Below, piece by piece: positions 8,095-16,521 of a stretch of DNA of 64,000 bases. The translations under genes and the position numbers were made by a program. The stretch comes from Deltaproteobacteria bacterium (GTDB taxonomy: Bacteria; Myxococcota_A; Polyangia; Polyangiales; JADJMO01): positions 186,001 through 250,000 of the forward strand of contig JANYDK010000092.1 in NCBI GenBank assembly GCA_025363655.1, in the 5' to 3' direction. Every line of letters starts with the position of its first letter. The stretch's first letter is position 1. The notes beneath the pieces are model-generated. The model had not been told where the DNA came from, searched no databases, and worked only from the letters and a program-made list of their open reading frames with translations.

Positions 8095-9308
8095 TGAGCA
8101 GAGCGAACCGAAAGCGAGGGTTGGCGATGCGGTCGGTCCAGTTCAGTGGTGCGATCGTGGCGTTGGCGGTCGCGGGCGTCCTCACCGGCTTCGGCGGCTG
8201 CAAGAAGCCCTCGTCCGGCGACGACGGCACCAAGACCGAGACCAAGCTCCCGACTTCGGCGACGGCTGTGACCAGCGGGACGGGCCCGGGCATCTCCACC
8301 GGGCCGGTGATCATCCCCACGCCCGGCCTCAGCGGCGTGCCGGGCCAAAGCGCGCCGCTCAGCTTCGCGCCGCTCGTCCGCAGCGCCGAGCCCGCGGTGG
8401 TGACCGTCGTCATCAAGGTGAAGAAGAAGAGCGGGAAGATGGTGATGAAGGGGCTCGGCTCCGGCTTCATCATCGACAAGCAGGGGACGATCGTGACCAA
8501 CAATCACGTCGTCTCGGGGGGCAACGCCATCGAGGTGGTGCTCTTCAACGACAAGACCGTCGAAGGGAAGGTGCTCGGCACCGACCCGACGACCGACGTC
8601 GCGATCATCAAGATCGATCCGCCGGACGACGTCGTGCCGATCCCGCTCGGTGACAGCGATGCCGTCGCGGTCGGTGACTGGGTCGTCGCCATCGGCAACC
8701 CGCTCGGCCTCACGCACACCGTGAGCGCGGGCATCCTCTCGGCGCGCGGTCGCACCACGCACGACGTGCCGCTCAAGCCCATCGGCGGCGGCGACGCGTA
8801 CTTCGACTTCCTGCAGACCGACGCCGCGATCAACCCGGGAAACAGCGGCGGACCGCTGATCAACGTCAAGGGCGAGGTCATCGGGATCAACACCGCGATC
8901 AACGCCGCCGGACAGGGCCTCGCCTTCGCCATTCCCATCAACATGGTGAAGCTGCTGATTCCTTCCCTGGTGAAGGATGGTCATCTCGTCCGCGCCTACC
9001 TCGGCGTCGGCATCGAAGACGCTGTCGCCGACGGCTCCGGCACCAAGGGCGCGATCATCAACCACGTCTGGAAGGACACGCCGGCTGACAAGGCCGGACT
9101 GAAGGACGGTGATCACGTCCTCGCCATCGACGGCACGCCGGTCCGCGACGCGGCGCAGATGCGTTGGCTCGTCTCCATCGCCGGCGTCGGCAAGAAGGTG
9201 ACGCTTCGCCTGGTGCGCGACGAGAAGACGTTCGATCTCCCCGTCACGCTCGAGGAGCTGCCGAAGAAGGGCCAGCCGACGAGCGACGACGACGAGGACG
9301 AAGAGTAG
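8094..9308 (+). CDS. HtrA/DegS-like envelope serine protease, lipid-anchored
   Basis: 404 residues from GTG 8094 (an ATG at 8127 is also plausible). A hydrophobic segment ends at a lipobox-like GFGGC (Cys36), followed by a Gly/Pro/Thr-rich linker. The trypsin-like domain has the full triad: His138 (TIVTNNHVV), Asp168 (TTDVAIIKI) and Ser251 (INPGNSGGPL). A single C-terminal PDZ domain (about 295-390) follows, so the architecture is DegS-like rather than two-PDZ DegP. A lipid anchor in place of a membrane helix is unusual and would hold it at the envelope for quality control or stress signalling. It is followed 15 bp later by an Lgt-like gene. Confidence 0.88.
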   Translation: MSRANRKRGLAMRSVQFSGAIVALAVAGVLTGFGGCKKPSSGDDGTKTETKLPTSATAVTSGTGPGISTGPVIIPTPGLSGVPGQSAPLSFAPLVRSAEPAVVTVVIKVKKKSGKMVMKGLGSGFIIDKQGTIVTNNHVVSGGNAIEVVLFNDKTVEGKVLGTDPTTDVAIIKIDPPDDVVPIPLGDSDAVAVGDWVVAIGNPLGLTHTVSAGILSARGRTTHDVPLKPIGGGDAYFDFLQTDAAINPGNSGGPLINVKGEVIGINTAINAAGQGLAFAIPINMVKLLIPSLVKDGHLVRAYLGVGIEDAVADGSGTKGAIINHVWKDTPADKAGLKDGDHVLAIDGTPVRDAAQMRWLVSIAGVGKKVTLRLVRDEKTFDLPVTLEELPKKGQPTSDDDEDEE

Positions 9309-9323
9309 TAGTAGCGGACCGAC

Positions 9324-10160
9324 GTGTTCCTCCCCTACATCGACCTCCCGCAAGATCTCGCGCACGGCAAGCTGAAGCCGATCGAGATTCACCCATTCGG
9401 GCTGCTCGTCGCCACCGGCGTGCTCATCGGCTCCTGGCTGATCGTGCGACGCGGGGAAAAATACGGCCTTCCGCGCCAGAAGATGGAGTCGTTTCTCACG
9501 TACGGGCTGGCGTTCGGCTTCGTCATCTCGCACGTGCTCGATCAGCTCATGTACTACCCGAAGGACGTGCTGGCGCGGCCGTACGTGCTTCTTCTCATCT
9601 GGACCAGCCTCTCGTCGTACGGCGGCTTCATCGGCGGCGTCGTCGGCGCGTTCGTCTACAAGGCGGTGAAGAAGGAGAAAATCCTTCCTTACCTCGAGCA
9701 CATCCTCGCCATCTTTCCCGTCGGATGGATCTTCGGTCGCGCGGGATGCTCGGTGGCGCACGATCACATCGGTCGCGCCTCGACGTCGTTTCTCGCCGTG
9801 AATTTCCCTGGCGGACCCCGCTTCGATCTCGGGCTCCTCGAGATGCTGATCACGATCCCGATCGCCGCCTTCATGCTCTGGTTCGCGAGCAAGCCGCGTG
9901 CACCGGGCGTCATCACCGGGACGCTCGCGATCATCTACGCGCCGATCCGCTTTCCGCTCGACGCGCTGCGAGCCACCGACATCGCGCACGCCGATGCGCG
10001 CTACCTCGGGCTGACGCCGGGGCAGTGGCTGTCGGTGGCGCTCTTGGCGGTCGGCGTGCTCCTCCTCGTGCGCGCGCGCAGCCTGCCGAAGACGATGCCG
10101 GCTCCGCTGCCGACCGAGAAACCGGTGGTCACCGAAGACGCCACCGGCTCCGACGTCTGA
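9324..10160 (+). CDS. Lgt-like protein (prolipoprotein diacylglyceryl transferase family, variant active site)
   Basis: 278 residues with about seven membrane segments and the Lgt fold order. In E. coli Lgt, His103, Arg143, Asn146, Glu151, Arg239 and Glu243 are conserved. At equivalent spacing this protein has Tyr99 (SSYGGFIGG), Arg139, Cys142, Asp147 (GRAGC...HD), Arg209 and Asp213. The fold and arginines are kept, but His103 and Asn146 are replaced. It may be a diverged but active Lgt suited to this phylum or a paralogue with another lipid-transfer role. It lies between two lipoprotein genes, and the many lipoproteins in this window require an Lgt somewhere. GTG start. Confidence 0.75.
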   Translation: MFLPYIDLPQDLAHGKLKPIEIHPFGLLVATGVLIGSWLIVRRGEKYGLPRQKMESFLTYGLAFGFVISHVLDQLMYYPKDVLARPYVLLLIWTSLSSYGGFIGGVVGAFVYKAVKKEKILPYLEHILAIFPVGWIFGRAGCSVAHDHIGRASTSFLAVNFPGGPRFDLGLLEMLITIPIAAFMLWFASKPRAPGVITGTLAIIYAPIRFPLDALRATDIAHADARYLGLTPGQWLSVALLAVGVLLLVRARSLPKTMPAPLPTEKPVVTEDATGSDV

Positions 10161-10225
10161 CCTCGAAACGGCGCGATCCAGCGCGATTTTCGCCTGTCTG
10201 CTGGTTGTCCGTTACGCTCTCGAAG

Positions 10226-10459
10226 ATGAACGCTCGGCAGTTGCTGCTGCTCGGCCTCGGCCCTCTTCTCGTCGGTCTCACGATCGGCTGTGGCGGTGGC
10301 GGCTATCCCGCGCCAAGCAGCGCGAACGACGAGCACGTGGGCGGCCCAGCCGACGACGAGCAAGCTGCCAAGCCTCCGCCCGACGACGATGCGACGGACG
10401 ACGCGCCGCCTCCGCCCGAGCCCGACACGCCGCCCGACCCGCCCAAGGTGGACGACTAG
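10226..10459 (+). CDS. Small lipoprotein with Pro/Asp-rich tail
   Basis: 77 residues from the ATG at 10226. A basic N-terminus and hydrophobic core end in the lipobox LTIGC, so the mature protein is a lipid-anchored ~55-residue peptide made mostly of Pro, Asp and Ala (PPPDDDATDDAPPPPEPDTPP). It is intrinsically disordered and acidic, with no domain. It follows the Lgt-like gene by 65 bp on the same strand. It could be an envelope spacer or simply a tail-only lipoprotein; no function can be assigned. Confidence 0.65.
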   Translation: MNARQLLLLGLGPLLVGLTIGCGGGGYPAPSSANDEHVGGPADDEQAAKPPPDDDATDDAPPPPEPDTPPDPPKVDD

Positions 10460-10460
10460 C

Positions 10461-10516
10461 TTCGGCAACCGAGCGAAGCGGCCAAAGTTGCAGAGCAAGC
10501 TTTGGCGAAACGAGAC
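10461..10516 (-). repeat. REP-like dispersed element, copy B
   Basis: Inverted copy of the element at 6455-6520. The hairpin 10481-10506 has arms GCCAAAG/CTTTGGC and inner arms TTGC/GCAA (loop AGA), with flanks GCCGCTTCG and CTCGGTTGCCGAA. It fills the gap between two convergent genes and could terminate transcription from both sides. Confidence 0.75.
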
Positions 10517-10529
10517 CTCCGGCAGTCGC

Positions 10530-11477
10530 TCAGGCTGCCCAGATTCCCGTGCTCTCGAGGACGCCGCTGCGGAGCTCGTAGGTGCGCACGCGGGTTTGGT
10601 CGACGGGTCCTTCGACGACCGCGGGGGCGCCGAAGACGTTGCTGCGCGTGCCGACGATGGTGCGCGTGGTCGCGCGATGCAGGTGTCCGTGGAGCACGTG
10701 CACGTTCTCGAAGCGTTCGAGGAGCGACATGATGCGCTCGCCACCGCGCATGGCGTCGATCCACTGCCACACCTTCGGTCCTTCGCCGTAGGGCGGGTGG
10801 TGTGCGACGACGATCGTCGCCTTGCGACGGAGCGCAGGGTCGGCGAGGCGCGCTTCGAGTGCGGCCGCGCTGGCCCCGTCGAGCACGCCGCCCGAGCGCG
10901 TCACGGCTTGGTGCACGCTGACGTCGAGAGGGAGAAAACAGACATCTCCGCGATCGACGATCTTCCCCGGCGTCGTCGCCGCCCCCGCTTTCCAGCGCGC
11001 GAGTGGCCCCGCGAGGGCACGACGAAAGGCCTCGCCGTCGCTGTAGGCGTCGTGGTTGCCAGGGACGAGGACGAAGCGATCGGGATCGATTCCGGAAGCG
11101 TCGAGCACCTCTCCGAGAGACTCGAACTGCACGTCGGTGCCCATCTCGGTGAGATCGCCGGAGATGACGACGTGCTTGGCGTCCATCTTCCGCGCGGCAA
11201 CGAGGTTACGAAGGAGTCGCTCGCGTCGCTCGTCGGCGTCGAGTCGACGCCCGAAGCTGACGAAGCGGAGTTGAAAGGCGTATCCCGCACCAGACCAGCC
11301 GGGGCGGGATTCGAGGAGATGCACGTCCGAGAGGTGTGCGATGTGCGGCGTGTGCTGCGCGTGTTGCGCGTGCTGCGCGTGTTGCGTCTCTGTCGATGTC
11401 GTCTGCTCCACGACGAACCCCCTACGTAAGGTACGGCGCGACCAGCGCGCCGCCGTAGAGAGGAGAGTGGACGCCAC
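10530..11477 (-). CDS. Calcineurin-like metallophosphoesterase
   Basis: 315 residues with all the metal-binding motifs in order: D-x-H in HLSDVH, GD in ISGDLTEMG, GNHD in LVPGNHDAYSD, the His of VVAHHPPYG, and GHLH in VLHGHLH. These bind a dinuclear metal centre that hydrolyses phosphoesters; the DxH...GHLH form resembles the 3',5'-cyclic-nucleotide phosphodiesterase (CpdA/class III) branch, so cAMP or another cyclic nucleotide is a possible substrate. No signal peptide, so probably cytosolic. The N-terminal ~40 residues are low complexity and include four AQH-type triplets coded by a 9-bp tandem repeat; the true start could be inside this stretch. Confidence 0.82.
   Translation of the reverse strand: MASTLLSTAARWSRRTLRRGFVVEQTTSTETQHAQHAQHAQHTPHIAHLSDVHLLESRPGWSGAGYAFQLRFVSFGRRLDADERRERLLRNLVAARKMDAKHVVISGDLTEMGTDVQFESLGEVLDASGIDPDRFVLVPGNHDAYSDGEAFRRALAGPLARWKAGAATTPGKIVDRGDVCFLPLDVSVHQAVTRSGGVLDGASAAALEARLADPALRRKATIVVAHHPPYGEGPKVWQWIDAMRGGERIMSLLERFENVHVLHGHLHRATTRTIVGTRSNVFGAPAVVEGPVDQTRVRTYELRSGVLESTGIWAA
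11352..11387 (+). repeat. Four-copy 9-bp tandem repeat
   Basis: GTGCTGCGC and GTGTTGCGC/T alternate four times. On the minus strand it encodes the His-rich tract (AQH)n upstream of the first metal motif of the metallophosphoesterase. A multiple of three, so copy-number change would not shift the frame. Confidence 0.8.
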
Positions 11478-11555
11478 GGGCGGCGTTCCGAGGGCGCACC
11501 GGCAACGTATTCGTTACTCATGCATTTGCTCGGCACGTTGCCCGACGCGCGGTGG

Positions 11556-13226
11556 TCACGGAGTCGCGAGCATCAGCGGCGCCGGAAGACGGAGGACCCA
11601 CACGCGAGACACCTCGCCTGGGTTGGTCCCGATGCCGAAATCGTCGTCGTTGGCGATGGCGATCGTGTTGGCGTCGACGATCGCCAATCCCTCGATTTTG
11701 TCCGGGTCGACGCCGCCGCTGGTCGTCGCGTAGAGCGAACCAGTGGCCAGATCGGCGGTGTCGAAGACGACCGTGCGCTTGCCCGGCGTGATGCCCATCG
11801 CCGCATAGCCCTTGCCGGACGCGCCGCTGACGTCTTCGGGATCGAGCGTCGTCGCAGCAGCGCCCGTGAGGTTGGTCGCCGCGGCGAGATCGACGTCGAC
11901 GAGGCGCATCCGGCCGCTCACCCGCTCGAGCATCAAGAGGTGATCTTTGCGAAGCCAGGTCGCCGAGTTGAAGTAGACCTTCGCTTGATCTTTCGCCGCC
12001 GCGCCGTAGCTGACCGCAGTGTCGTGGAGGACGACGTACTGACCGATCACCGACGCATCGAGCGGGCTCGTCAGATCGAGCACGACCACGCGATTGACGA
12101 GCGTGGCGCCGTACGTCTTGTCGTCGCCCATCGAGCCCTGCAGGACCGCGTAGATCGTCTTGCCATCGGCGGAGACCGCGAGGCCCTCGAAGCCCTTGTT
12201 GATGCGCCGCTGGAGGAAGATCTTCGGAAGGATGGCCTTCACCGGGTAGGGCGCACCTGCGATGGCGAGGCCGTCGGGCACGTAGCGCACCTTCACATGA
12301 CCGGTCTTGCCGTCGACGATCGAGATGCTCGGCGAGTACTCGTCGACGACGACGAAATCGCCGCTGGGAAGCCGACGAACGTCTTCGGTGTCGAGCCCAC
12401 CCGAGACGTGCCTGCTCCCGACTGCGAAGCCGCCGGCTGCCCCCTCGAAGGTGAGCGGCGTGGTGCCCGCGATGCTGCCGAAGACGACGTCGTAGAAGCC
12501 CGAGGTCGGATCCCCGTTGGGCAAACCGGTGACGGCGCCGCCGGATGCGTCGAGGATCGGCAACGTCGCCTCTATCGCAAGCGTGCCGGTGCCGCTGCCG
12601 GTCGCGCCCACCGTGACGATCGTCGGCGTGAAGGCGAGCATGGGAAAGACCTTGCCATCGACCTTGCCGGCGCTCGTCAGGTGATCGACGTTCGGACCGC
12701 GATCGGTGACCATCGCGAAACTGCAACCGCCGAGATACTCGAGCCCCGAGCCCGGCCCCGGACCGTCCGCGAGCGCGCCGCTAGCGACCCCCGCGGTGAC
12801 ATCTGCATCGGTGAGGAGCGGATCGACCGACTTCAGCAGCGTGCTCTTTGGCAACGAATAGACGCCAATCACCTTGCTCTTGCCGTCCGTCGCGCCGATC
12901 CAGGCCGTGCACCCGCCGGACGCATCGGCGGACGCATCGAGGGACGCATCGGTCACCGCGTCGGCCACGGCATCCGCCGCGCCATCCTTCGCGGCGTCCA
13001 CGATTCCGGTCTCGTTCGAGTCGAAACTTCCGGTGTCGTTCGCATCGTTCGCATCGTTCGTATCTACGTGAAGGGTGTCTTCCTTCGATGGCGCGGTGTC
13101 GATCGCCGAGCTGTCGATCGCACCGTCGGTGCCGTCCGTCGGTGAGGCGTCGTCGGCGGAGCTGCAGGCGGCGACGAGAGCGAGGGTGAACGGCGCGTAG
13201 AGGGAGGAGACTCGGGAGATGCGCAT
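11556..13226 (-). CDS. Lipoprotein with esterase-like phytase beta-propeller domain
   Basis: 556 residues. A signal ends at the lipobox LVAAC. Residues ~23-108 are a low-complexity Asp/Ala/Ser/Thr linker (DANDAND, ADAVADAVTDAS types). The rest resembles the esterase-like-activity-of-phytase family (PF13449): a fluctuating beta-propeller with EDVRRLPSGDFVVVDEYSPSI, KGFEGLAVSADGKTIYAVLQ and KIEGLAIVDANTIAIANDDDFG. The Glu/Asp-rich loops could bind calcium and phosphate. A surface phosphohydrolase or calcium-binding propeller is the best guess. It lies beside a porin and phosphatases, consistent with phosphate use. The stop is near the start of the minus-strand metallophosphoesterase. Confidence 0.75.
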   Translation of the reverse strand: MRISRVSSLYAPFTLALVAACSSADDASPTDGTDGAIDSSAIDTAPSKEDTLHVDTNDANDANDTGSFDSNETGIVDAAKDGAADAVADAVTDASLDASADASGGCTAWIGATDGKSKVIGVYSLPKSTLLKSVDPLLTDADVTAGVASGALADGPGPGSGLEYLGGCSFAMVTDRGPNVDHLTSAGKVDGKVFPMLAFTPTIVTVGATGSGTGTLAIEATLPILDASGGAVTGLPNGDPTSGFYDVVFGSIAGTTPLTFEGAAGGFAVGSRHVSGGLDTEDVRRLPSGDFVVVDEYSPSISIVDGKTGHVKVRYVPDGLAIAGAPYPVKAILPKIFLQRRINKGFEGLAVSADGKTIYAVLQGSMGDDKTYGATLVNRVVVLDLTSPLDASVIGQYVVLHDTAVSYGAAAKDQAKVYFNSATWLRKDHLLMLERVSGRMRLVDVDLAAATNLTGAAATTLDPEDVSGASGKGYAAMGITPGKRTVVFDTADLATGSLYATTSGGVDPDKIEGLAIVDANTIAIANDDDFGIGTNPGEVSRVWVLRLPAPLMLATP

Positions 13227-13308
13227 GGCGCGCTCATAGCGCGATTGTCAGGACCACTCGGCGACACCGTGGTGACGTTCGCGTGCGCGAAGTCGCCATC
13301 TCGTCGTC

Positions 13309-14832
13309 TCAGAGCGCGATGGCGATGCGCGCAGAGAATTCGTGGAGCGCGTGGGCGCCGAAGTCGAAGCCCGTCGCGCGTGAGCCGGGAGCCGCCGCTT
13401 GGTTGGTGACCGGACCGGGAGGCACCGAGGCGACGCCGAAACGATCGTTGGTCGCCGGTCCGACGCCAGGAAACATATAGAGACTATATTCAGCGGTGAG
13501 CCGCACGTGCTTCGTCGCCCAGTAGTTGGTGACGAATTGGAACGCGTTCACCTTCAGATCGCGCGTGTCCTTGTCGAGCTCGCCGCGGGTGACGTCGGGG
13601 GTCGTCTTGATCGAGTCGTACTTCAACATCAGCTGTTCGAAGCGGACGGCGATCTGGAGGCCATTCGGCTCTCCGGGCATCTTCGCGGTCGAGAGCTTCG
13701 GCGTCGGCTCGAAGCCTGGCTCCTTGTTCACGCGCGGACGGCCCCATGGCCAGACCGAGAGTTGCACGTAGTACGCGAGCCCCGAGAGCGACCCGGCGCG
13801 CACCGTCGTGTAGGGCGTCGCGCCGCCGGCGCCGTTGGCTGCTTCTCGACGACCGTCGTCGACGAAGACGGCCTCGGCGCGGAAGTCGGCACGCTCGTGG
13901 AAGGGCACGTACAGCTCGGCGGCGAACGCCTGCTGTTTTCCCGAGGGAATGATGTGCTCCTCGTTCGAGCCCTTGCCGTAGCTCGGCACCCAGAAGGCGT
14001 ACCCGCCCGGCGTCGTCATCTGCAGCGCGTCGTAATAGACGTAGTCGGGATCACGCTTGCCGTAGCGCCCGCTGACGCCGAAGTGCATACGAGCGAGCGC
14101 GCCGCTGCCGCCGGCCATCGGCAACACGAAGAGACGACCCATGAAGTCGACGCGGTTGTCGACGCTCGGCCGATTCTTCCCGTCACCACCGACGACCGCG
14201 ATCGCGTAGTTGAAGAGCTGATTCTCCGTCTCGCCGCGGAGCATGATGCCTTGGTCTTTGTCGGAGTACGTGCCGACCGTGCGAACGGTGAGTGAGCGCT
14301 CCATGAAGTCGAGGTACTTGTCGGAGGTGAACGACTCCATCATGAAGGGGACGTCGAACTGCCCGACCTGAACGTTGAAGAGCGGGTGCAGATCGACACC
14401 GATGAAAGCGTCGGCGAACGCCGCGGTGCTCACCGGCTTTTGTTGGCTCCCGTCGACGGTGGTGCCGCCGAACTCACCACCGAAGAAGAAGTAGAACTTC
14501 GAGAGCACGAGGCCGCCGAGCTCGAGGCGCGTCCGACGGGGCGAGACGTTCATCTTCAAGCCCGTGCCGTTGCTCGGACGCTGGAAGTCGCTGACGCCGG
14601 GGCCCGCGTAGCCGTAGCCGTCGACCTGGAGGCGGACCTGCGGAAAGAGGACGAAGCGATCGCCGGGCGCTTTCAGGAAGAACGACTCGTTGCCATAACC
14701 GGCGGAGAAGTATTCGTCGTCCTTCGCCGGTGCGTCCGGCGGGGTTCCGGTCGGCGCGACCGGCTGTGCCGACGCCGAAGACACGACCGCGAAGATCACC
14801 GAGACCACGGACGCGAGCGCGAACGGCTTCAT
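13309..14832 (-). CDS. Phosphate-selective porin O/P-like outer-membrane protein
   Basis: 507 residues with a signal peptide cleaved after SSASAQ (about residue 23). The remainder is amphipathic beta structure of the OprO/OprP family (PF07396): FLLFPQ-RLQVDGYGY-like strand, RRTRLELGG, KFYFFFGGEFGG, VQVGQFDVPFMMESFTSDKYLDFMER and a C-terminal strand ending RIAIAL. Phosphate or polyphosphate selectivity is typical of the family but is not proved by sequence. It is divergent, 129 bp from a purple-acid-phosphatase-like gene, across a Pho-box-like direct repeat. That supports a phosphate-starvation role. Confidence 0.8.
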   Translation of the reverse strand: MKPFALASVVSVIFAVVSSASAQPVAPTGTPPDAPAKDDEYFSAGYGNESFFLKAPGDRFVLFPQVRLQVDGYGYAGPGVSDFQRPSNGTGLKMNVSPRRTRLELGGLVLSKFYFFFGGEFGGTTVDGSQQKPVSTAAFADAFIGVDLHPLFNVQVGQFDVPFMMESFTSDKYLDFMERSLTVRTVGTYSDKDQGIMLRGETENQLFNYAIAVVGGDGKNRPSVDNRVDFMGRLFVLPMAGGSGALARMHFGVSGRYGKRDPDYVYYDALQMTTPGGYAFWVPSYGKGSNEEHIIPSGKQQAFAAELYVPFHERADFRAEAVFVDDGRREAANGAGGATPYTTVRAGSLSGLAYYVQLSVWPWGRPRVNKEPGFEPTPKLSTAKMPGEPNGLQIAVRFEQLMLKYDSIKTTPDVTRGELDKDTRDLKVNAFQFVTNYWATKHVRLTAEYSLYMFPGVGPATNDRFGVASVPPGPVTNQAAAPGSRATGFDFGAHALHEFSARIAIAL

Positions 14833-14894
14833 GGGCGATGGAGTCTAGCGACGCGAAATCGCCTTTCGCCGCCGTATCGGCGTGAGTTGCCGAG

Positions 14895-14916
14895 ATGTCA
14901 CCGTGACCTCACCGTT
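14895..14916. promoter_or_regulatory. Pho-box-like 11-bp direct repeat
   Basis: ATGTCACCGTG (14895-14905) is followed directly by ACCTCACCGTT (14906-14916); eight of eleven positions match. PhoB binds direct repeats with an 11-bp period built on TGTCA-like halves, so this is a plausible PhoB site. It lies between the divergent porin and phosphatase genes. The site is short and was found by eye. Confidence 0.4.
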
Positions 14917-14961
14917 CGGCTCCAATCGACACGAGGACTCGCTGCTAGGGTCCATCTCACG

Positions 14962-16470
14962 ATGACGATGCTTCGCTCGATCTCCGTCTGCGCCACGACC
15001 GCAGGGCTTCTCCTCTCGTGCTCCGACGACACGCCGAAGGTGAGCACCGGCAAGCCACCCGGCGACGACGTCGGCACCGATGCCCCTGCCCTCCCGACGA
15101 CGTCGTTCGCGCCGACCGGTTGCGACTACATCGTCGGTCAGGTCGATCAGTATCCGGGCTTCGAAGCGCACGCCGACGTGCTCGGCACGAAGACGTCGGA
15201 CAAGAACTACTACGGCCCGAATCCGACGCACGTGCGCATCGGGCTCGGGGGCAATGCCGACGTCGGCAAGAAGGGATACGCCGACCCGTCGTCGAGCGTC
15301 GCCGTCGTATGGCAGACCGACGCGACCACGATGGCGTCACGCATGAAGATCGGCGAGAGCGCCACCAGCCTCGACAAGAGCGCCACCGGCTTCTCCTATG
15401 TCATCGCGCAGGACCCGGGGTTCGCCACCGGCCCTGCCGACGGCGTCCGCTTCCACGAGGTCCACGTCTGCGGTCTCACGCCCGGTCGCACGTACTATTA
15501 CCAAGTCGGCGGCGGCCCGGCGGGGACCGAGGTCTTCAGCAAGGTCGCGAGCTTCACCACCGCACCGGCGGCGGGCGGCAAAGACCCAGTGAGCTTCGGC
15601 TTCAGCGGCGACACGCGCGATCACGACGGCAACGGCGATCTCGCGATCTGGCGACAAATTGGCTCCCGCGTGAAGGCTGCGGGCGTGCGCATGATGACGT
15701 TCTCCGGCGACTTCGTGTACCTCGGGACGAGCGAGGACATGTGGTACACGTGGGGCAACGCGGCTGATCCGTTCGCCTCCGAGATGTTCGTGGCGATGGG
15801 CCCGGGCAACCACGACAACGAGCAGCTGCGCTACTTCGCCAACGCGCTCATGCCCGGCAACGTCGGCGCCAACTTCGAGCGCTACGCGTCGTTCGACTAC
15901 GGCCCGGTGCACGTCGTGATGATCGACGACTACGATGGCATCGTCTCCGAGAGCATCGACTCCACGAGCTACAAGACCGAGGTGCTCGCCTGGATCGACA
16001 AGGACCTCGCCGCCGCCGACGCCAACCGCGCCAAGGTGCCTTGGATCATGACCTTCCATCATCACCCCTTCTTCAGCTCGACGACCCAGACCGAACGCGC
16101 CGCCGAGCGTGCCAAGGTCATCGCTTCCCTCGAGTCGATCTACGAGGCCCACCACGTCGACTTCGACGTCGCCGGTCACGACCACTTCTACGAGCGAAGC
16201 AAACCGATCCTCGGCGGCAAGGCGAGCGCCGATGGCAAGGGCACGCGCTACGTCATCTGCGCAGGCGGCGGCGCCGACGCGTATTCGACGAAACCGACCG
16301 ACGTCTCGGAGAAGATCGTCGGCTACGATCCGACCAAGCTCGAGGGCCTCTACGGCATCGCGACGGCGACCGCGACGCAGCTCGACGTCAAGGTCTACAA
16401 GATGAACGGCCCCTCGGGCTCGAGCCCCGCCGACGACACGGTGGTCGACACCTGGAGCCTCACGCGCTGA
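14962..16470 (+). CDS. Purple-acid-phosphatase-like lipoprotein (first of tandem pair)
   Basis: 502 residues from the ATG at 14962. A signal ends at LLLSC (lipobox), followed by a Pro/Asp linker. An Fn3-like N-terminal domain (about 60-195: VAVVWQTD, VCGLTPGRTYYYQVGG) precedes a metallophosphatase domain: FSGDTRD, FSGDFVY, GNHDNE, HHHPFFSS and GHDHFYERS. This is the purple acid phosphatase layout (Fn3-like plus dinuclear metal core). It should hydrolyse phosphate esters at the cell surface. It is followed by a close paralogue 51 bp later. The second member shares almost every motif, so a recent tandem duplication is likely. Confidence 0.85.
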   Translation: MTMLRSISVCATTAGLLLSCSDDTPKVSTGKPPGDDVGTDAPALPTTSFAPTGCDYIVGQVDQYPGFEAHADVLGTKTSDKNYYGPNPTHVRIGLGGNADVGKKGYADPSSSVAVVWQTDATTMASRMKIGESATSLDKSATGFSYVIAQDPGFATGPADGVRFHEVHVCGLTPGRTYYYQVGGGPAGTEVFSKVASFTTAPAAGGKDPVSFGFSGDTRDHDGNGDLAIWRQIGSRVKAAGVRMMTFSGDFVYLGTSEDMWYTWGNAADPFASEMFVAMGPGNHDNEQLRYFANALMPGNVGANFERYASFDYGPVHVVMIDDYDGIVSESIDSTSYKTEVLAWIDKDLAAADANRAKVPWIMTFHHHPFFSSTTQTERAAERAKVIASLESIYEAHHVDFDVAGHDHFYERSKPILGGKASADGKGTRYVICAGGGADAYSTKPTDVSEKIVGYDPTKLEGLYGIATATATQLDVKVYKMNGPSGSSPADDTVVDTWSLTR

Positions 16471-16521
16471 GTTTCCGCCTGTTTTCGGCGCCATTTCACA
16501 TGCGTGCTACATTCGTCACGC

